Shown: positions 1 to 11,701 of the stretch, one piece after another
Position numbering within the stretch: the first letter of the stretch is position 1
Layout of the letters: each line of letters starts with the position of its first letter
Source of the DNA: Shinisaurus crocodilurus
Lineage: Eukaryota > Chordata > Lepidosauria > Squamata > Shinisauridae
Assembly (NCBI GenBank): GCA_021292165.1
Contig: CM037878.1
Location: forward strand, 192,199,118 to 192,263,117
DNA length: 64,000 nt
Reading direction: 5' to 3'
Notes under the pieces: model-generated
What the model saw: the letters and a program-made list of their open reading frames with translations, nothing else
Told to the model about the DNA's origin: nothing
The model's database searches: none
Position numbers and translations under genes: made by a program

Positions 1-1529
1 AAGTAGGACTATTGGATACAACCCCTGAGTTGTATTTTTTTTAAAAAAATTCTTATTAGTTGTGTTGTTGTTAGAAAGGGTGTATGCTGGATTTTCTCTT
101 TCAGGAAGCAACGTGCTCTGGACTGGCTCTAGTTGGAGTCCTTAGATCTGTAAGTAATATAAGTGGCATGTCAATTGCCCCCTGAGTGTGCTCGTGATAT
201 TTGACTATTAAAAAAATCTCTAGGTCAGAGGAGTCTGGATATTATTTACTGGGATAATGCAGCATTAGGTCTGATCAAGAATTCATTTAACATCCAAGAT
301 TTCAATTACTGTCAAAAGGAATTTGGAGTGGTAAAGACTGAAAGACTGAAATGTCAATATTTATTTATTTGACCCAGGTGGTAACTACAGGATGCATCAT
401 CAGCATTACAGAAAGTAGATGTGAGATGTAAGCTAAGGCAGCAATTTGGAAGGATGAGCAGTTCATTGGCAGAGGAAGGAAAAGGTGTTCAGGGTGAAAG
501 GGGGGGGGGAAATGATCCCTGGGATACAATGCACATAGATGGCAGCATCCAAGGCTTGAAGACGAAGTCCTTCCATACATGGATAGGACAGTCTAGATAG
601 GACCCTCCTTGTTACCCCTGCCTTTGGCAAATAATGAGGAATGGGAGCAGGAGGCATGGTCTTAGTTTCTGTAAGACCTCTAGGCCCTACTGCTGATGAC
701 ATCATTGGGAGCATGATAGGCTGTGTTGCAAATAGCAACAGTTCTTTTACTGGATCCAAAAGCAATGACCAAACCAATGAGTGAAGGATAACAGATGTTT
801 ATTGCAGCTAGATTACAGACAGAATAAGCAGTGCTTACGCTCCTTCAGTCACCAGGAACCCCTCATAACAGCAATGGTCAGACTCCTGTAATAGCCAGTA
901 CATAACACCTTCTCTGGTCTTAGTCTACGCTGTGGTTCTTCAAGAAGAATTCCAAGCCAGTTTCATATCTCAAAGCTACATGGCTATTCTAAGCAAACAC
1001 AACACTCCTTTAGCAGATGGCCGACCTTGAAGCCCTGCCAAGAGCTATCTGGGAATGATCAATAGATAAGGAGCTGTCTGAAAATAAGTTAAGAGTGCAG
1101 CTAGCTAAATCAGAGATTCAGGCATGAAAGGAGCCATTGACTCCTCATAATACAATGATCTTCTGCATTTCCATTACACAGACCTAGAGGAATTTTTTTA
1201 GAGTTGAGGGAAATCATGATGCATACCTTGGTGACTGGCATCTGAATATAGTGTCAGCATCAGCAGTTGGCTTGGTCAGGCCCCTGCCAGGGACCATGCA
1301 CTCAACACTGACTAGAGTGTCTCCTCCTCCTCCTCCTCCTCCTCCTCCTCCTCTTCCTAACCTGCTCACTCACGAATCCTCTCCTTCTAGGCCCAATTCT
1401 TACTGGGCCTACTGGGCCAGAGAACATGTAAGTGAGAGAGTGGATGGTGACTACTGTTCCTTCTTTTCTATCTCACTTCTGCCAAGTGCTCACTTACCTG
1501 CCTTCACCCTCACTATTGGCTAGACGTGA
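1..1529. other. Unassigned AT-rich DNA
   Basis: No credible gene, exon or recognised transposon was seen. Open frames here are short and look random. The only clear low-complexity element is a TCC run near 1321-1353, plus a short G run near 500-510. Confidence 0.5.
1321..1353 (+). repeat. (TCC)n microsatellite
   Basis: About ten uninterrupted TCC units are visible. In one frame they read as polyproline, which makes the surrounding short open frame look more protein-like than it is. Confidence 0.95.
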
Positions 1530-1752
1530 GGTATGTTGGACTGGAACTCGGGAGATCCGGGTCCTAGTCCCCGCTCAGCCATGAAACTCACTGGGTGACT
1601 TTGGGCCAGTCACTGACTCTCAGTCTAACCTACCTCACAGGGTTGTTGTGAGGATAAAATGGAGAGGATGATGATGATTATGTAAGCCGCCTTGGGTTCC
1701 TTGCAGGAAAAAAGGTGGGGTATAAATATAATAAATAAAATAAAATAAATCC
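1530..1752 (+). mobile_element. Sauria-type SINE, 5'-truncated
   Basis: The body reads GGGAGATCCGGGTCCTAG, then the Sauria-type core CTGGGTGACTTTGGGCCAGT, the CTACCTCACAGGGTTGTTGT block, and a 3' end GGTTCCTTGCAGGAAAAAAG followed by TATAAATA and an AATAAA-rich tail. The tRNA-like head (GTGGCGTAGTGG, present in the copies near 2.3 and 5.3 kb) is missing, so this copy lost its 5' promoter part. Sauria SINEs are squamate-specific and their 3' end resembles RTE/BovB LINEs, which mobilise them. Confidence 0.85.
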
Positions 1753-1829
1753 TACAATCTGTTCTGATCTGTTCCCAGCAGGAACCCATGAGGCAAGACA
1801 GCCCTAGACTTAATAGACTCATCTTGGAA

Positions 1830-2035
1830 GGTCCATAGCTAGGTGGTGGAGCACATGCTTTGCATACAGAAGGCCCAAGGTTCAACCCCTGTTTTCTCTA
1901 GGTGGATCTGGAAAAGACTTCTGTCTGAAACCCTGAAGAGCAGCTGCTGATTATCGTAGACAGTATACTGAGCTGAGCTCAATGAGCCATTCAATGGTTT
2001 GACTTGGTATAATACAGCTTCATATGTTACTATCC
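1830..2035 (+). mobile_element. tRNA-Ala-headed SINE
   Basis: The head (AGCTAGGTGGTGGAGCACAT, then GCTTTGCATACAGAAGG and GGTTCAACCCC) follows the A box, anticodon region and B box of tRNA-Ala with several substitutions. The body contains TCTGGAAAAGACTTCTGTCT and GAAACCCTGAAGAGC, ending GCTTCATATGTTACTATCC. It is not a functional tRNA: the 3' half diverges into a SINE body with no acceptor stem. The TATG-rich end suggests mobilisation by a CR1-type LINE, which is an inference. Related copies lie near 35.2 kb (minus) and 41.6 kb (plus). Confidence 0.75.
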
Positions 2036-2288
2036 TCCTCTGTCTCTGAATCTTAGCTACCAGGGCCAGGGCCAAGACATAATGAAAGGGTGAGCAAAAG
2101 AACTGTACTGTTCTATCTCTGCTGCTGGTCTTACTTTTGGCTTCTTTGTGTGCTGCTGATGGTTTTAACTTGCTTTTGTCTTGATCAGTTTCATTGTAAT
2201 TTTCTTATCTTCTATTTTATTATTGTTTTAAATCTGTAGATTGCCCAGTTTAACTTCGGTTATTGAGTTTAAAATGTAGTCAGTAAAT

Positions 2289-2680
2289 CAGGGGTGGGCA
2301 GCTTGTGGCCCTGCAGATGTTTTGGTGTACAACTCCCATCATTTATTTATTTATTTATTTTATTAAATTTATACCCCACCTTTTTTCCTGCAAGGAACCC
2401 AAGGCGGCTTACATAATCCTCCTCCTCCTCCTCTCCATTATTATCCTCACAACAACCCTGTGAGGTAGGTTAGGCTGAGAGTCAGTGACTGGCCCAAAGT
2501 CACCCAGTGATTTTCATGGCCGAGCGGGGACTATAACCCGGATCTCCCAAGTCCCAGTCCAGCACTCTCACCACTACGCCACACTGACTCTCATTCCTTA
2601 CCATTGGCTATTCTGACCAGGGCTGATGTGAGCTACCTACAAGCTAAAACATCTGGAGGGCCACGAGTTACCCACCCCTG
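2289..2680. mobile_element. hAT-like MITE split by a SINE
   Basis: The left end CAGGGGTGGGCAGCTTGTGG and right end CCCACCCCTG form a terminal inverted repeat. The internal ACAACTCCCATCAT is typical of the palindromic squamate hAT MITEs also seen at 15.0 and 37.5 kb. Flanks CAGTAAAT and AAATAAAT match at 6 of 8 positions, consistent with a decayed 8-bp TSD. A Sauria SINE sits inside it in reverse orientation. Confidence 0.7.
2341..2594 (-). mobile_element. Sauria-type SINE, near full length
   Basis: Read on the minus strand it has the head GTGTGGCGTAGTGGTGAGAG, the core CTGGGTGACTTTGGGCCAGT, the CTACCTCACAGGGTTGTTGT block, a short GAG-rich stretch and a GGTTCCTTGCAGGAAAAAAG end, then an ATAAA tail. 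It interrupts the hAT MITE at 2289-2680, so it is younger than that element. Confidence 0.9.
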
Positions 2681-2689
2681 AAATAAATA

Positions 2690-5300
2690 AGATGGCCACC
2701 CACCCCAGGACTATGTCACCTCAAGTGCCCTTAGCAGCCAGTGGACATTTCCCTCCATGCTTCCCATTTTGAGGCTGCAGATCCCCCCCCCCCCATGCAA
2801 ATAAACGGAGAAGGACTATCCATTGACTTGATGGTGTAAAAAACTAGGTGCATTTAACTAAGCTGTCTGTTCAGGCAACTGGGTACTACTGAGGAGCAAG
2901 CATTTCCCCTTCCCCAGTTGATTTTCGGGCTGCAATTTTTCTTCCCCACCCCCACCCCCAGTTTCAAGCAAAATCATTCAGAATGAGAAAAAAACATATG
3001 AAAGATAGCCGAACAAAAGAATACATGTCAGAATTAGTTGATTTGGATTAATATGTATTTATTAAATTCAGATTAAATATTAATGGAGATCTTTTGTATT
3101 TATTTGCTCTTTCAGATTGATCAAATGCACATCCCTTACACCCACCCACGATCACAAGTTATATAATTAGTATTGTGTCAATTTGTTAGGTGCCAGATAT
3201 TTCAATGAGAATTGCATCCATAAGTGCAGATTCTATGCCTGCAGCTCACTAAGAGATCTGCTTTAAGAGATCTGAAGGAGGGAGATGAGTTCTAAAATGC
3301 TTTGCTGATTCAGAAGGATCCAGTTTAAAACTAGATTAATTTCAGATGTCCAGTGGACATCCATCAGTGGACATCAGTCCACATCAATCAGTTTTAATGG
3401 GTTCAGTACTCCTATACTCCGAAGCACCGCTAGCGTTTATAGTTTCATTTTTGTATTCTGCATTTATTTATTAAACTAAGCTGTCTGTGTTGTTGATGAA
3501 TACTGCACTCCTTGGCTATGTTACATAGACAGTGCATTCAGTCCAAACAATTATCCTTACAGTGTTGTCTTGTTTTCCTTTTTCCAGGATAGAGACACTA
3601 CTTAAGGGATTGTTTTGTGTTTGTTATATTATACAGGTGTTGTTCCTTCCAGAGGTATCAATTAAATTCAAGTATAGGATTTATAATGGGCCAGTGGTGG
3701 CTGAGACTGTGTACTCTACTGTATCTTGTTTACAACAACATATGAATTGTCTTTGTGCCAGTTATTCTATGAGACATGAAATGTTGGCTGTGGGAATAGG
3801 AACCCCCTGCATTTTCTTCAATAAAATCCAGCCACGTTCACCATTTATAACACAGTGACATTAAATGCTCACAGAAGAATACGGGATGCAGAACAAAATC
3901 CTCTCAATAGTTCATATTTATATCTGCAATATCATTTATATTATTTCTTTTTGGAGTTACATCATCTCACCATATGGTTCCTCAGAATCCACAGAATTAT
4001 TACAAAAAAAATCAACTGTTAAAAATATGAAATATATGCACTCTTCATTGCTGGTCATCTCTATTGTCTTGTACTTATGGTGCTGAGGACTTTGATACTG
4101 TATTTCTGAGTTGATGTGATGGCATAGAATGTCCACAAATATTCTAGATGCCCTGGGAACAAAGCTGAGCTCACTATCTGTAAGAGAAGACAAAATTTTA
4201 ATTTTGGCTGGCAGTAAAACTAAACATGCTATACTGCAGCAGTATGTAACATTAGCCTCGTGGCTCCTTCACCATTTACGAGAGCCCTCCGGACTTGAAG
4301 GGGTGTATTGTGGGCGTCGGGGAGAAAGAGAGTAACACACAACCATATCCCTTATGGCTTTTACTACCATAATTGACCTGCTAGCTTGGAGCACTGTGGA
4401 AATACAAAATCCTATATAGTTGGTTTCTGAGTAGATTTCTCAGGGCATTACATCTTTAGAGTGAACATAATCTGGACAGCGCTGAGCATTCCTATGAGTC
4501 ATTACAAAATATTTCTATATGTGTCTCAATAGGAGGAACCATTTAACATGAAAAGTGATTATTATTTTTTTAGCATGCTGTTGCTCTATGTACCCATCAC
4601 TGAAACATACAACTCTTCTCAAGAAAACATTAGATGTGAAGTTGAGATCTGTTCATGTGACTTTGCTGTCTGTTCCATAGAAATTATTTGCACTGTGTTG
4701 CCCGTGTCCTTCTGATTCATCATGTCTTTGTAAATTGCCACAAATCCATTTTTTACTCCATTGTGTGAATACAGTACAGCACCTGCATTACATAAATTTG
4801 TTGCCAAGAATCAGTGCTAAAATAAGCTTCTCTTCTTCTGACAACACAGACAATTTATTCCATCTCTTTGACAGGTAGTAAATTCAATGCAAACTAAGTT
4901 ATCCATCCCTTCCATATCAGTATTCTATATAGTGGATTCCCATGTATTGTTGGAGGACAGATAGTTGCATTTGGGGGGCTCATTATTGCACAGTTGCTGC
5001 ATGTCCTCATTTACACAGACATGTAAATTTTGTGTGTACACTTGTAATGATGAATGCGGGTCTAGGGACACTAACACACATTTTTATCTGTGCTTTTACC
5101 ATGGTATCTGGGTAAAATAGGGAAGATGAAACAACAAAAAATAAATGAGACAAGCCAGGCATCTAGTTATGGACATGTTGACTGGTAGCCACTACTGGCT
5201 TTTAACTACTCAGCATAAACCACTATTCCCATGAGAGAATCAAACTCGTACTGTTCATGATGCTGCATGGCCATGGATTTGGATCCTCTAGCAGAGGAAA
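2690..5300. other. Unassigned AT-rich DNA
   Basis: No recognised gene or repeat family. The short frames at 3532-3858 and 3865-4086 are hydrophobic and K/N-rich as expected for AT-rich noncoding DNA. A short C run near 2787 is the only simple repeat. Confidence 0.45.
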
Positions 5301-5304
5301 CAAA

Positions 5305-5557
5305 TAATTTATTTATTTATTTTATTTATATTACCGTATATCCCGCCTTTTTTCCTGCAAAGAACCCAAGGCAGCTTACATAATCCTCCTCCTCCTCCTC
5401 TCCATTTTACCCTCACAACAACCCTGTGAGGTAGGTTAGGCTGAGAGTCAGTGACTGGCCCAAAGTCACCCAGTGAGTTTCATGGCTGAGCGGGGACTAG
5501 AACCTGGATCTCCCGAGACCCAGGCCAACACTCTCACCACTACGCCACACTGGCTCC
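5305..5557 (-). mobile_element. Sauria-type SINE, near full length
   Basis: Minus-strand copy with the tRNA-like head (GTGTGGCGTAGTGG), the CTGGGTGACTTTGGGCCAGT core and an RTE-like 3' end, followed by an ATAAATAAAT tail at the left edge. It is closely similar to the 2.3-kb copy. No clear TSD was found. Confidence 0.9.
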
Positions 5558-5559
5558 TA

Positions 5560-6650
5560 TGCTGCCTGAGACCTGTTTTGCATTCTAGGATTTCATGTCC
5601 TTCTTGGGCCACTGTTGCCCACAAGGAGGGGTGATCCCCATAAAACTTAATCATCATTGAATACCATGGACCACTATGACATAACCATCCCTCTTGTCCT
5701 ATGAGCTTGGGGTATGGCCTCTTACTAAAGCCATCATAGGGCATCCATTCAAAAGTAGCCAGATCCTGGTGTCTCCATGTTATAGCTGCCATACATTGGG
5801 CCACATTCAGTGGGACTGCCTCATAAGTAGTCAGTGCCCCACACTCTTGGACTCTTTCACTTCAGGTCTGATCTTGATATCCTATAGATTCAAAACAAAC
5901 TGGAGCAATAACCCCTGAGGGATTCTTTGACAAAAGTGTACTTAATGTGGACATAAGAGATGTGGGCATAGACTATTGTGGGCATAACTGATGTGGGCAT
6001 AGACTATTAACAGGTAGCTTTCCCTTCCACACCTCCAATTGTACGGAACTATTTCCACCATGGCTTACCATCTTGGCCAGAAGAGATCTCTACCTAGAAT
6101 ACACTTCTGCTACCCTTATTGCCAATAAAACGACATCCCTCCTAATGATGGGCCAATGGTTGCTGACTAGTGGAGAACTTTCAATACATCCCTACCTAAC
6201 CAATTTCCCATTCTCTTGGTTTCTTTACTTCTCCTAACCATTTGGTCACCTCTACTGTTTCCTTCTCTTTCTGTAGCAATCTCTTCAACTAATGCCTGAA
6301 TCCACTCATCATTAACTTCACTGTTGCATAAGCTGGGAAGCTCCCTTCCAACCCACCAGGACTAGGGCATTCTCATCCTCTTTCCTGACATTATTTGGAA
6401 TTGTGTCGTGTTCCCACATGTGGCTTCTGAGTCTCCTCTGAAGGCCAATAGAATCACCAGCACCTTTTTGGCCCACTCCTTCCCTGCCACTTGTATCTGA
6501 CACTTTAGAACTTCTGTTGCATTTCTGATTGGCTCCTGGGGGTGAGTCAGAAGTAGGACATAGCTGGGAAGCAGATTGGCCTCTTTGCCATCAGCCATGA
6601 GCAGTAGAGGTCCTGACTTGCTTCCCTCCTGTCCTTCTGTACCAGGTACA
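5560..6650. other. Unassigned DNA
   Basis: No gene or repeat family recognised. The minus-strand open frames at 6318-6598 overlap in two frames and show no domain. Confidence 0.4.
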
Positions 6651-6654
6651 AAGG

Positions 6655-6920
6655 ATTCTGGTCATGTTTGGGTACAATCATATTGTAGTACCCAGATTGT
6701 GGAACTCCCTCCCTAGAAGAGTTCAATTGGTCTTCTCTCTTTTAAGCTTCAGGTAACTCCTGAAATCTTTTCATTTAGCCAGGTTTTTTGTGAGATTAAA
6801 GTTCTGTTTCTCTTGTTTCTGTTTTTTTCTGCTTTTGGTTTTAATGTTGGAAAATGATTTTTAAAACACTTTAACTTGAACTGCTTTATTGCATTTTATG
6901 TATTTTTTTGGAGGGGTGTG
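6655..6920 (+). mobile_element. Decayed L2-like LINE 3' fragment
   Basis: The stretch around CCCAGATTGTGGAACTCCCT reads like the L2 C-terminal motif APxLWNxLP, followed by remnants of the LKTxLF tail and a T-rich 3' UTR. It is short and strongly degraded, so assignment rests on similarity to the better L2 copies at 50-55 kb. Confidence 0.5.
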
Positions 6921-7003
6921 TGAGAGTCTTTCCACCAGGACTTCTTTACCTTAATTATCTCTCTTACTTCTTGTTGCTGTAAACCATAGGTTATTTTTAT
7001 GTA

Positions 7004-7259
7004 CAGTAATACCTTGGATTGCAAGTACCGGTAACTTGGTTTGAGAGTGTTTTGCAAGACAAGCAAATTTTTAAATATTTATTTAATTTTTTTTAACTTG
7101 ATATACAAGCGACGTCTTGCAATACAAGTACTGTAGTACAGCTTAAATTAAAAATCTCTGTACAAATTTTTTTGGGGGGATTTCGTTTTGATATAAGAGT
7201 GTTTTGGATTACAAGCACGTTTCCGGAATGAATTATGCTCTCAATCCAAGGCATGACTG
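7004..7259. mobile_element. Tigger-like (Tc1/mariner) MITE
   Basis: The left end CAGTAATACCTTGGATTGCA and the inverted right end CAGTCATGCCTTGGATTGAG form imperfect terminal inverted repeats. The dinucleotide TA flanks both sides (7002-7003 and 7260-7261), the expected Tc1/mariner TSD. At 256 bp with no transposase it is non-autonomous. A similar end occurs at 35917. Confidence 0.8.
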
Positions 7260-7261
7260 TA

Positions 7262-8325
7262 TTAAGAAAACTGCTGAAGTAAAGCCCTTTTTTATTTGTG
7301 GAATCAACCAGTTTTTTATTTTATTTATCAAACCCATGGAGGTAGGTGAGTTTGAGGTACTGCCCCCGCCACTAGTGAGGACAGAGCTGCTTTGAGTTTA
7401 TTTTATAAAGAACAAAATAATTTTCTAAATAAATAAATATTCTCTTCTATCTCAAGCCTTAATTCACTCATAAATAAAGGATCATGGCCTTCTGTTTATC
7501 AAAGAACTAAAAGAAGTAAAATTTCCTAGAAGCAACAGTGTACTTCCTGAAAATCCTGGTTAGATAAGATTGTCTTCTTTCTTAGAAAATGTGGTTTATG
7601 GAAGGAAAAAGCAAACCTTTTGAAACCTGTCACTGATGGCATATTATGTCAGCTTGATATATACGTCCCAAAATCAAAGTCCCATTGGATGAAGGAAAAA
7701 GTCACTTAGCTAACAATATTCCTGAGTGACAAAAAAGATGGCATCGTCTCTTTCAAGGTTCTTCTTTGATGATTCTCTCTAGAAAACAGCAATTGAAAAG
7801 ATTATTTTACAGCCACTACTAAATAATAGAGTGGTCTTTGGCATTCAAAGGTCTAAAGCTCCCTGTGGTACAAATGACATTTGTACAGCAAGTTAAACTG
7901 CTTCGACAAAAGAGTCTGGAGGAAACATAAAATGGATAGATTTATGACACAATTTTAACCCTACATTAGCCAGTTTTCTAACAGATTTTTCTGCTAAGAG
8001 AAACACATTTAATACACACATATATTGAGTATTGATGAAAAGTGAGATGATCTTCATTATATATTACAATTGAATGAAGGATGAGGAGGTTTCAAACTCA
8101 GTCGCCAGGCATGACCACTTTTTCCAGCCCCAGCAAGCTATAGGCTGGGGCTGGGTATAGGATTACATCTTTAGTCTTCAAAACCTTGTATCCATAAGAA
8201 AATACTTTTAAAAAATGCATTATATTGCAAATAGACACCCATAAAAATAGTAAGATCCTTCTTGTTTTCAGAAGGAAGAATGTGCGAGTTCAAATAGCTC
8301 AAATGTTCCTAAGTAAAGTGCTTCA
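7262..8325. other. Unassigned DNA
   Basis: AT-rich, no gene and no repeat family recognised. Confidence 0.4.
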
Positions 8326-8327
8326 TT

Positions 8328-8495
8328 AGCTTAAAATATAATATTGCTCAGGCAGTTGATGCAGCTGTCTTGCTGAAGTTAAGCATGTCTGAATCTCAGC
8401 AGTGCCCAGATGAGAGGCCACCTCCATGTACACTAAGTTGAGTTCCATAAAAAGAGGGTGTAAATGTATCAGATAAATGAATAAATAAATGTATA
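8328..8495 (+). mobile_element. 5S-rRNA-derived SINE, RTE-like tail
   Basis: The segment TGCTGAAGTTAAGCATGTCT followed by CAGTGCCCAGATGAGAGGCC aligns to the internal control region and 3' half of vertebrate 5S rRNA, with many substitutions. The 3' part (GAGTTCCATAAAAAGAGGGT, then ATAAATGAATAAATAAA) resembles the RTE-type tail of the Sauria SINEs. This is a different 5S-SINE type from the CR1-tailed copies at 27.6 and 34.8 kb. Confidence 0.55.
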
Positions 8496-8499
8496 TTAC

Positions 8500-9205
8500 A
8501 CTTAAAGGAATGCTGCAGCTAGGAATAGATGGATCTGTCAATCTTTGTTTCACTGAGATGGTTGGATTTTTGAGATCCATCCTGTTTCAGTTCAAGCTTG
8601 TGATTAAAAAATAAACAAACAAAAAACCCATACAGAAATTTGTACACATTTTTCTCAATGTATGTATTCATGTACACATTTTTAAAATATATATATATAC
8701 ACATCTTTGGATGCAAAACATTAACTAAACTTTAGTGTGTGCGTGTGTGCGAGCGTGCATTTTGGAAATGTACTGTACACATTTTTCTTCATGCATGTTT
8801 CAAATATGCACATGTTGTTGAATGAATTTGTTGTTTTGCAGACTCCCATCACAAGCTTCAAAATGTGTGGGTTTCTGTACTGTTTCAGGCCATGGATTCT
8901 GACAATGCTTTGTAACATAGCTGGGGTTGCAGCGTTCTGCTGTGGAACAGATCTGGAGCAGGGGCCAGGTTAGGGCAGGTTTCTCAGAAAACAAGATGAA
9001 AAGAGATCAGCACTATGGAAAGCTCAGAGTAGTTCTGCACTTCGAAGCTAGACAGGGTCATCTGTTTGTTGCTCTACCAAAGATCAGAGCAAGACTGAGA
9101 AAGCAGAAGTGTTGCTGAATTTAGGCTGGTTGGTCCTGCCTATGTGTTGACTGAGGCTTTGCTAAAAAGAAAAAGAAAAAAAAAAGCCTGGCCCCTTTAA
9201 GAGAC
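8500..9205. other. Unassigned DNA
   Basis: No gene recognised. A short TA/TG-rich patch lies near 8687-8760. Confidence 0.35.
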
Positions 9206-9495
9206 AATCTCAGGCTTCAATGGCATGGGAGTGGCTGTGGCATGCTAGTTTCCCCATGGCCTCAGTCCTCAGAGTCTGAAGATGGTAATGGAAGCTCCTT
9301 TGGACACACGGGCCCTGGGGACCATTTGGAGAACTGGCTCCCGGGAAGGTGGAAGCCCCATGATGCTTTTCTATAGCTGAGTCTTCTCCCAGAACCATCA
9401 ACTCTGCAGCCACTTCATCTGAGGACAAGGGTTCAGAATCCTCTGAAGATGAGGGTTCAGGCTCCTGGTCCATGATAATTTCCAACTGCAAATTA
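9206..9495 (-). other. Acidic open frame, possibly LTR-derived
   Basis: A 93-codon minus-strand frame begins with an acidic, serine-rich stretch (SSSEDSEPLSSDEVAAEL). It resembles in composition the acidic frame inside the solo LTR at 40.3-41.0 kb (SSEDECDSPRAL). No domain is recognised and there is no supporting splice or promoter context. I infer a fragment of a related LTR retroelement, but chance cannot be excluded. Confidence 0.25.
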
Positions 9496-9499
9496 TGTT

Positions 9500-10115
9500 C
9501 AGGTCCAGGAGTTGTGAATTAGGTAAATCTGTAAAAATGACCTTGACGGTGAGAATTTCTCACACATCCCTAGCTACTGCCCTTTCAATACTGTTCAATA
9601 AACAAAAAAACACTTAACAGTTTACCAAAAAAAAGAAGAAATTAGTTTTCACCCAAGCACCAAAAAGCAGGGATACTGTGAACTAAGACTCAGAAGACTA
9701 AGACCACATCCTCCCTAAGTAGGCAGAAAGTGCAAGTGGAATTCTCTTTCTCCCAAGGCAGATAAACCATGTGGTCAGGATGGAGAGTATGATAGGCAGA
9801 GGTGACTATGGAGTTGTGGGAAACTCATGATGAACAACTTAGGGACACCTACTTTTCTCTCTCTCTTTTTTAAAGCAGCCTTCCCTAACCTGATGTGTTG
9901 GGCTTCCTGGCACCTGAAAATTTCAGAAAGATTGGTCAAATCATTTCAATTTTACAAATGTTAGAATGACCCCCACCCTGATTACCATTTTTCATGGTGG
10001 AATGCTTTTTTAACTGATGGACCTTAATAAAGGAGACACTCATGTGTCTCCTGTAATTCAAATTTAAATGCATTCCATATTTTAAAAAATCAATAAACAA
10101 ATACAAGGAACCACT
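9500..10115. other. Unassigned DNA
   Basis: No gene recognised. The sequence TTTCTCACACATCCCTAGC near 9555 resembles the right end of the hAT-like family with TAGGGATGTG termini, but no partner end was found. Confidence 0.35.
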
Positions 10116-10119
10116 TGGG

Positions 10120-10916
10120 TAGAACTGAGTTTTATTTGCTGTGTTCCATCTGCAATCTTAATAACAGTGGTTAACTTTGGCGTACCTGCTATTACAGCTA
10201 ACATTGACACTGAAATCCAGCATCGTTTGAGCTCTGCAAGTGCCGCATTTTCTCGAATGAAGCGTAGAGTGTTCGAAGATTGGGATATCTGTAGGGAGAC
10301 CAAAACTCTGGTTTATAAAGCCATTGTATTACCAACTTTATTGTATGCCTGTGAAACATGGACTATCTATAAACGTCCTTTCCATCTCCTTGAAATATTT
10401 CATCAACGTTGCCTCTGGAAAATCCTGTGAATTACTTGGGAAGATAGGCGAACAAATGTCAGTGTACTGGAAGAAGCAAAGACTACTAGCGTTGAAACAA
10501 TGATCCTTCAACGCCAACTTCAATGGACCGGTCATGTTGTTCGAATGTCTGAGTGCTGTCTCCCAAAGCAGTTACTTTATTCCCAATTCAAGAATGGAAA
10601 GCGGAATATCGGTGGTCAGTATAAGAGGTTTAAAGTTCTTAAGGCCAATCTAAAAAAATGCAATATAAACATCGAGAACTGGGAAGCTCTGGCCCATGAA
10701 CGATCTAACTGGAGGTTGGCCTTTCACAAAGGTTCTAAGGACTTTGAAGAAGCCCGAGTGCAAGATGAAATGGAGAAACGTGCTAAGCGAAAAGCACATC
10801 AAATGAATCCTTTACAGGACCATCTTCCATCTGGTAACCTGTGTCCTCACTGTGGGAAGCTGTGTGGATCTAGAATTGGCCTCCACAGTCACTTACGGAC
10901 CCATCGCTAGAGTCTA
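10120..10916 (+). pseudogene. Decayed non-LTR LINE C-terminus with C2H2 finger
   Basis: Frames at 10167-10430 and 10500-10910 are in the same register, separated by one TGA at 10428-10430 that looks like a decayed CGA (Arg). Visible motifs in order are IDTEIQHRLSSASAAFSRMK, a post-RT block LLYACETWTIYKR with FHQRCLWKIL, the block QLQWTGHVVRM, LPKQLLYSQ, then a basic region and a terminal CPHCGKLCGSRIGLHSHLRT. Cys-x2-Cys and paired His give a C2H2 finger at the very C-terminus. Such C-termini occur in some non-LTR retrotransposons, but I cannot assign the clade by eye. The catalytic RT core and endonuclease are absent, and a frameshift seems to lie just upstream of 10167. Confidence 0.7.
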
Positions 10917-11655
10917 CACAATTTTATACAATTTCCTCTTTATATAATTTTCTTTTTGTAATTTTATCCTGGAAGACAATCTTACTCGGTCACGAGTGAT
11001 CGCCTACTACTACCTGCTATTTCCCATAATAAGTGGAAGGATGGAGTTAGAAGGAATTGGGGTGGGGGACACCTAGCACAAGAACTGCCTTCCACAAGCA
11101 TAAGGGATCCTCTGGATCCCAGCCACTTTTTCCCCATTCAAATCCTACTTCTTTGTTCCTGGTTTCACCCAAATTGCTTTCTCCCCTTTCTACAAACCCC
11201 CCCACCCCCGAGCTGCATTCTGATTATGTTGCAAGTTTGTTACAGTTCGCAGCTACCAGTAGTTTAACTAATTTTTTTCAGGTCAAGTACAGTAACCATT
11301 ATAAAGGTAGATTTAAGTCAGTAAATTGTGTGAAACATTACTTGGAAGTCATTGTAGAACAAATAATAAATAATTGTATTTGTAGCTGCTAGAAACTGAG
11401 ATTTTGTATCAACAACCGATGCAAGAGTGACCTAAAAAAAGGCACAATAGTTCCATATACTCATAGAAGAATGAATGGCTTTGAGAGGAAAACACTTGCC
11501 CTACTCACTAATGGGTGTCCTTCTACTGGGAGGCCAGTGAAAATGAGTTTTCTCTACTGCCCTACTTTTGCAGTGATACCTAATTATGTGACTGAAAAAA
11601 AGCATGGATGTATCTTAAAGGCTGAAAAATGGAAAAAAAAGATATAGAAGAAAAT
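10917..11655. other. LINE 3' UTR remnant then unassigned DNA
   Basis: The first 100 bases are probably the 3' UTR of the preceding LINE. The rest contains no recognised gene or repeat. Confidence 0.35.
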
Positions 11656-11660
11656 GCATT

Positions 11661-11664
<4 letters not shown>

Positions 11665-11701
<37 letters not shown>

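Noticed and set aside
1830..1905. Possible tRNA-Ala gene (also near 35.3 and 41.6 kb)
   Set aside because: A and B boxes are present but the acceptor stem and 3' end are not; sequence continues into a SINE body.
3532..4086. Two successive hydrophobic frames that could be a membrane protein
   Set aside because: AT-rich DNA gives Ile/Tyr/Phe-rich frames by chance; no ATG context or splice pattern supports a gene.
9030..9065. GAAGCTAGACAGGGTCAT as another 5S-SINE
   Set aside because: Match is limited to about 18 bases with no flanking 5S or tail sequence.
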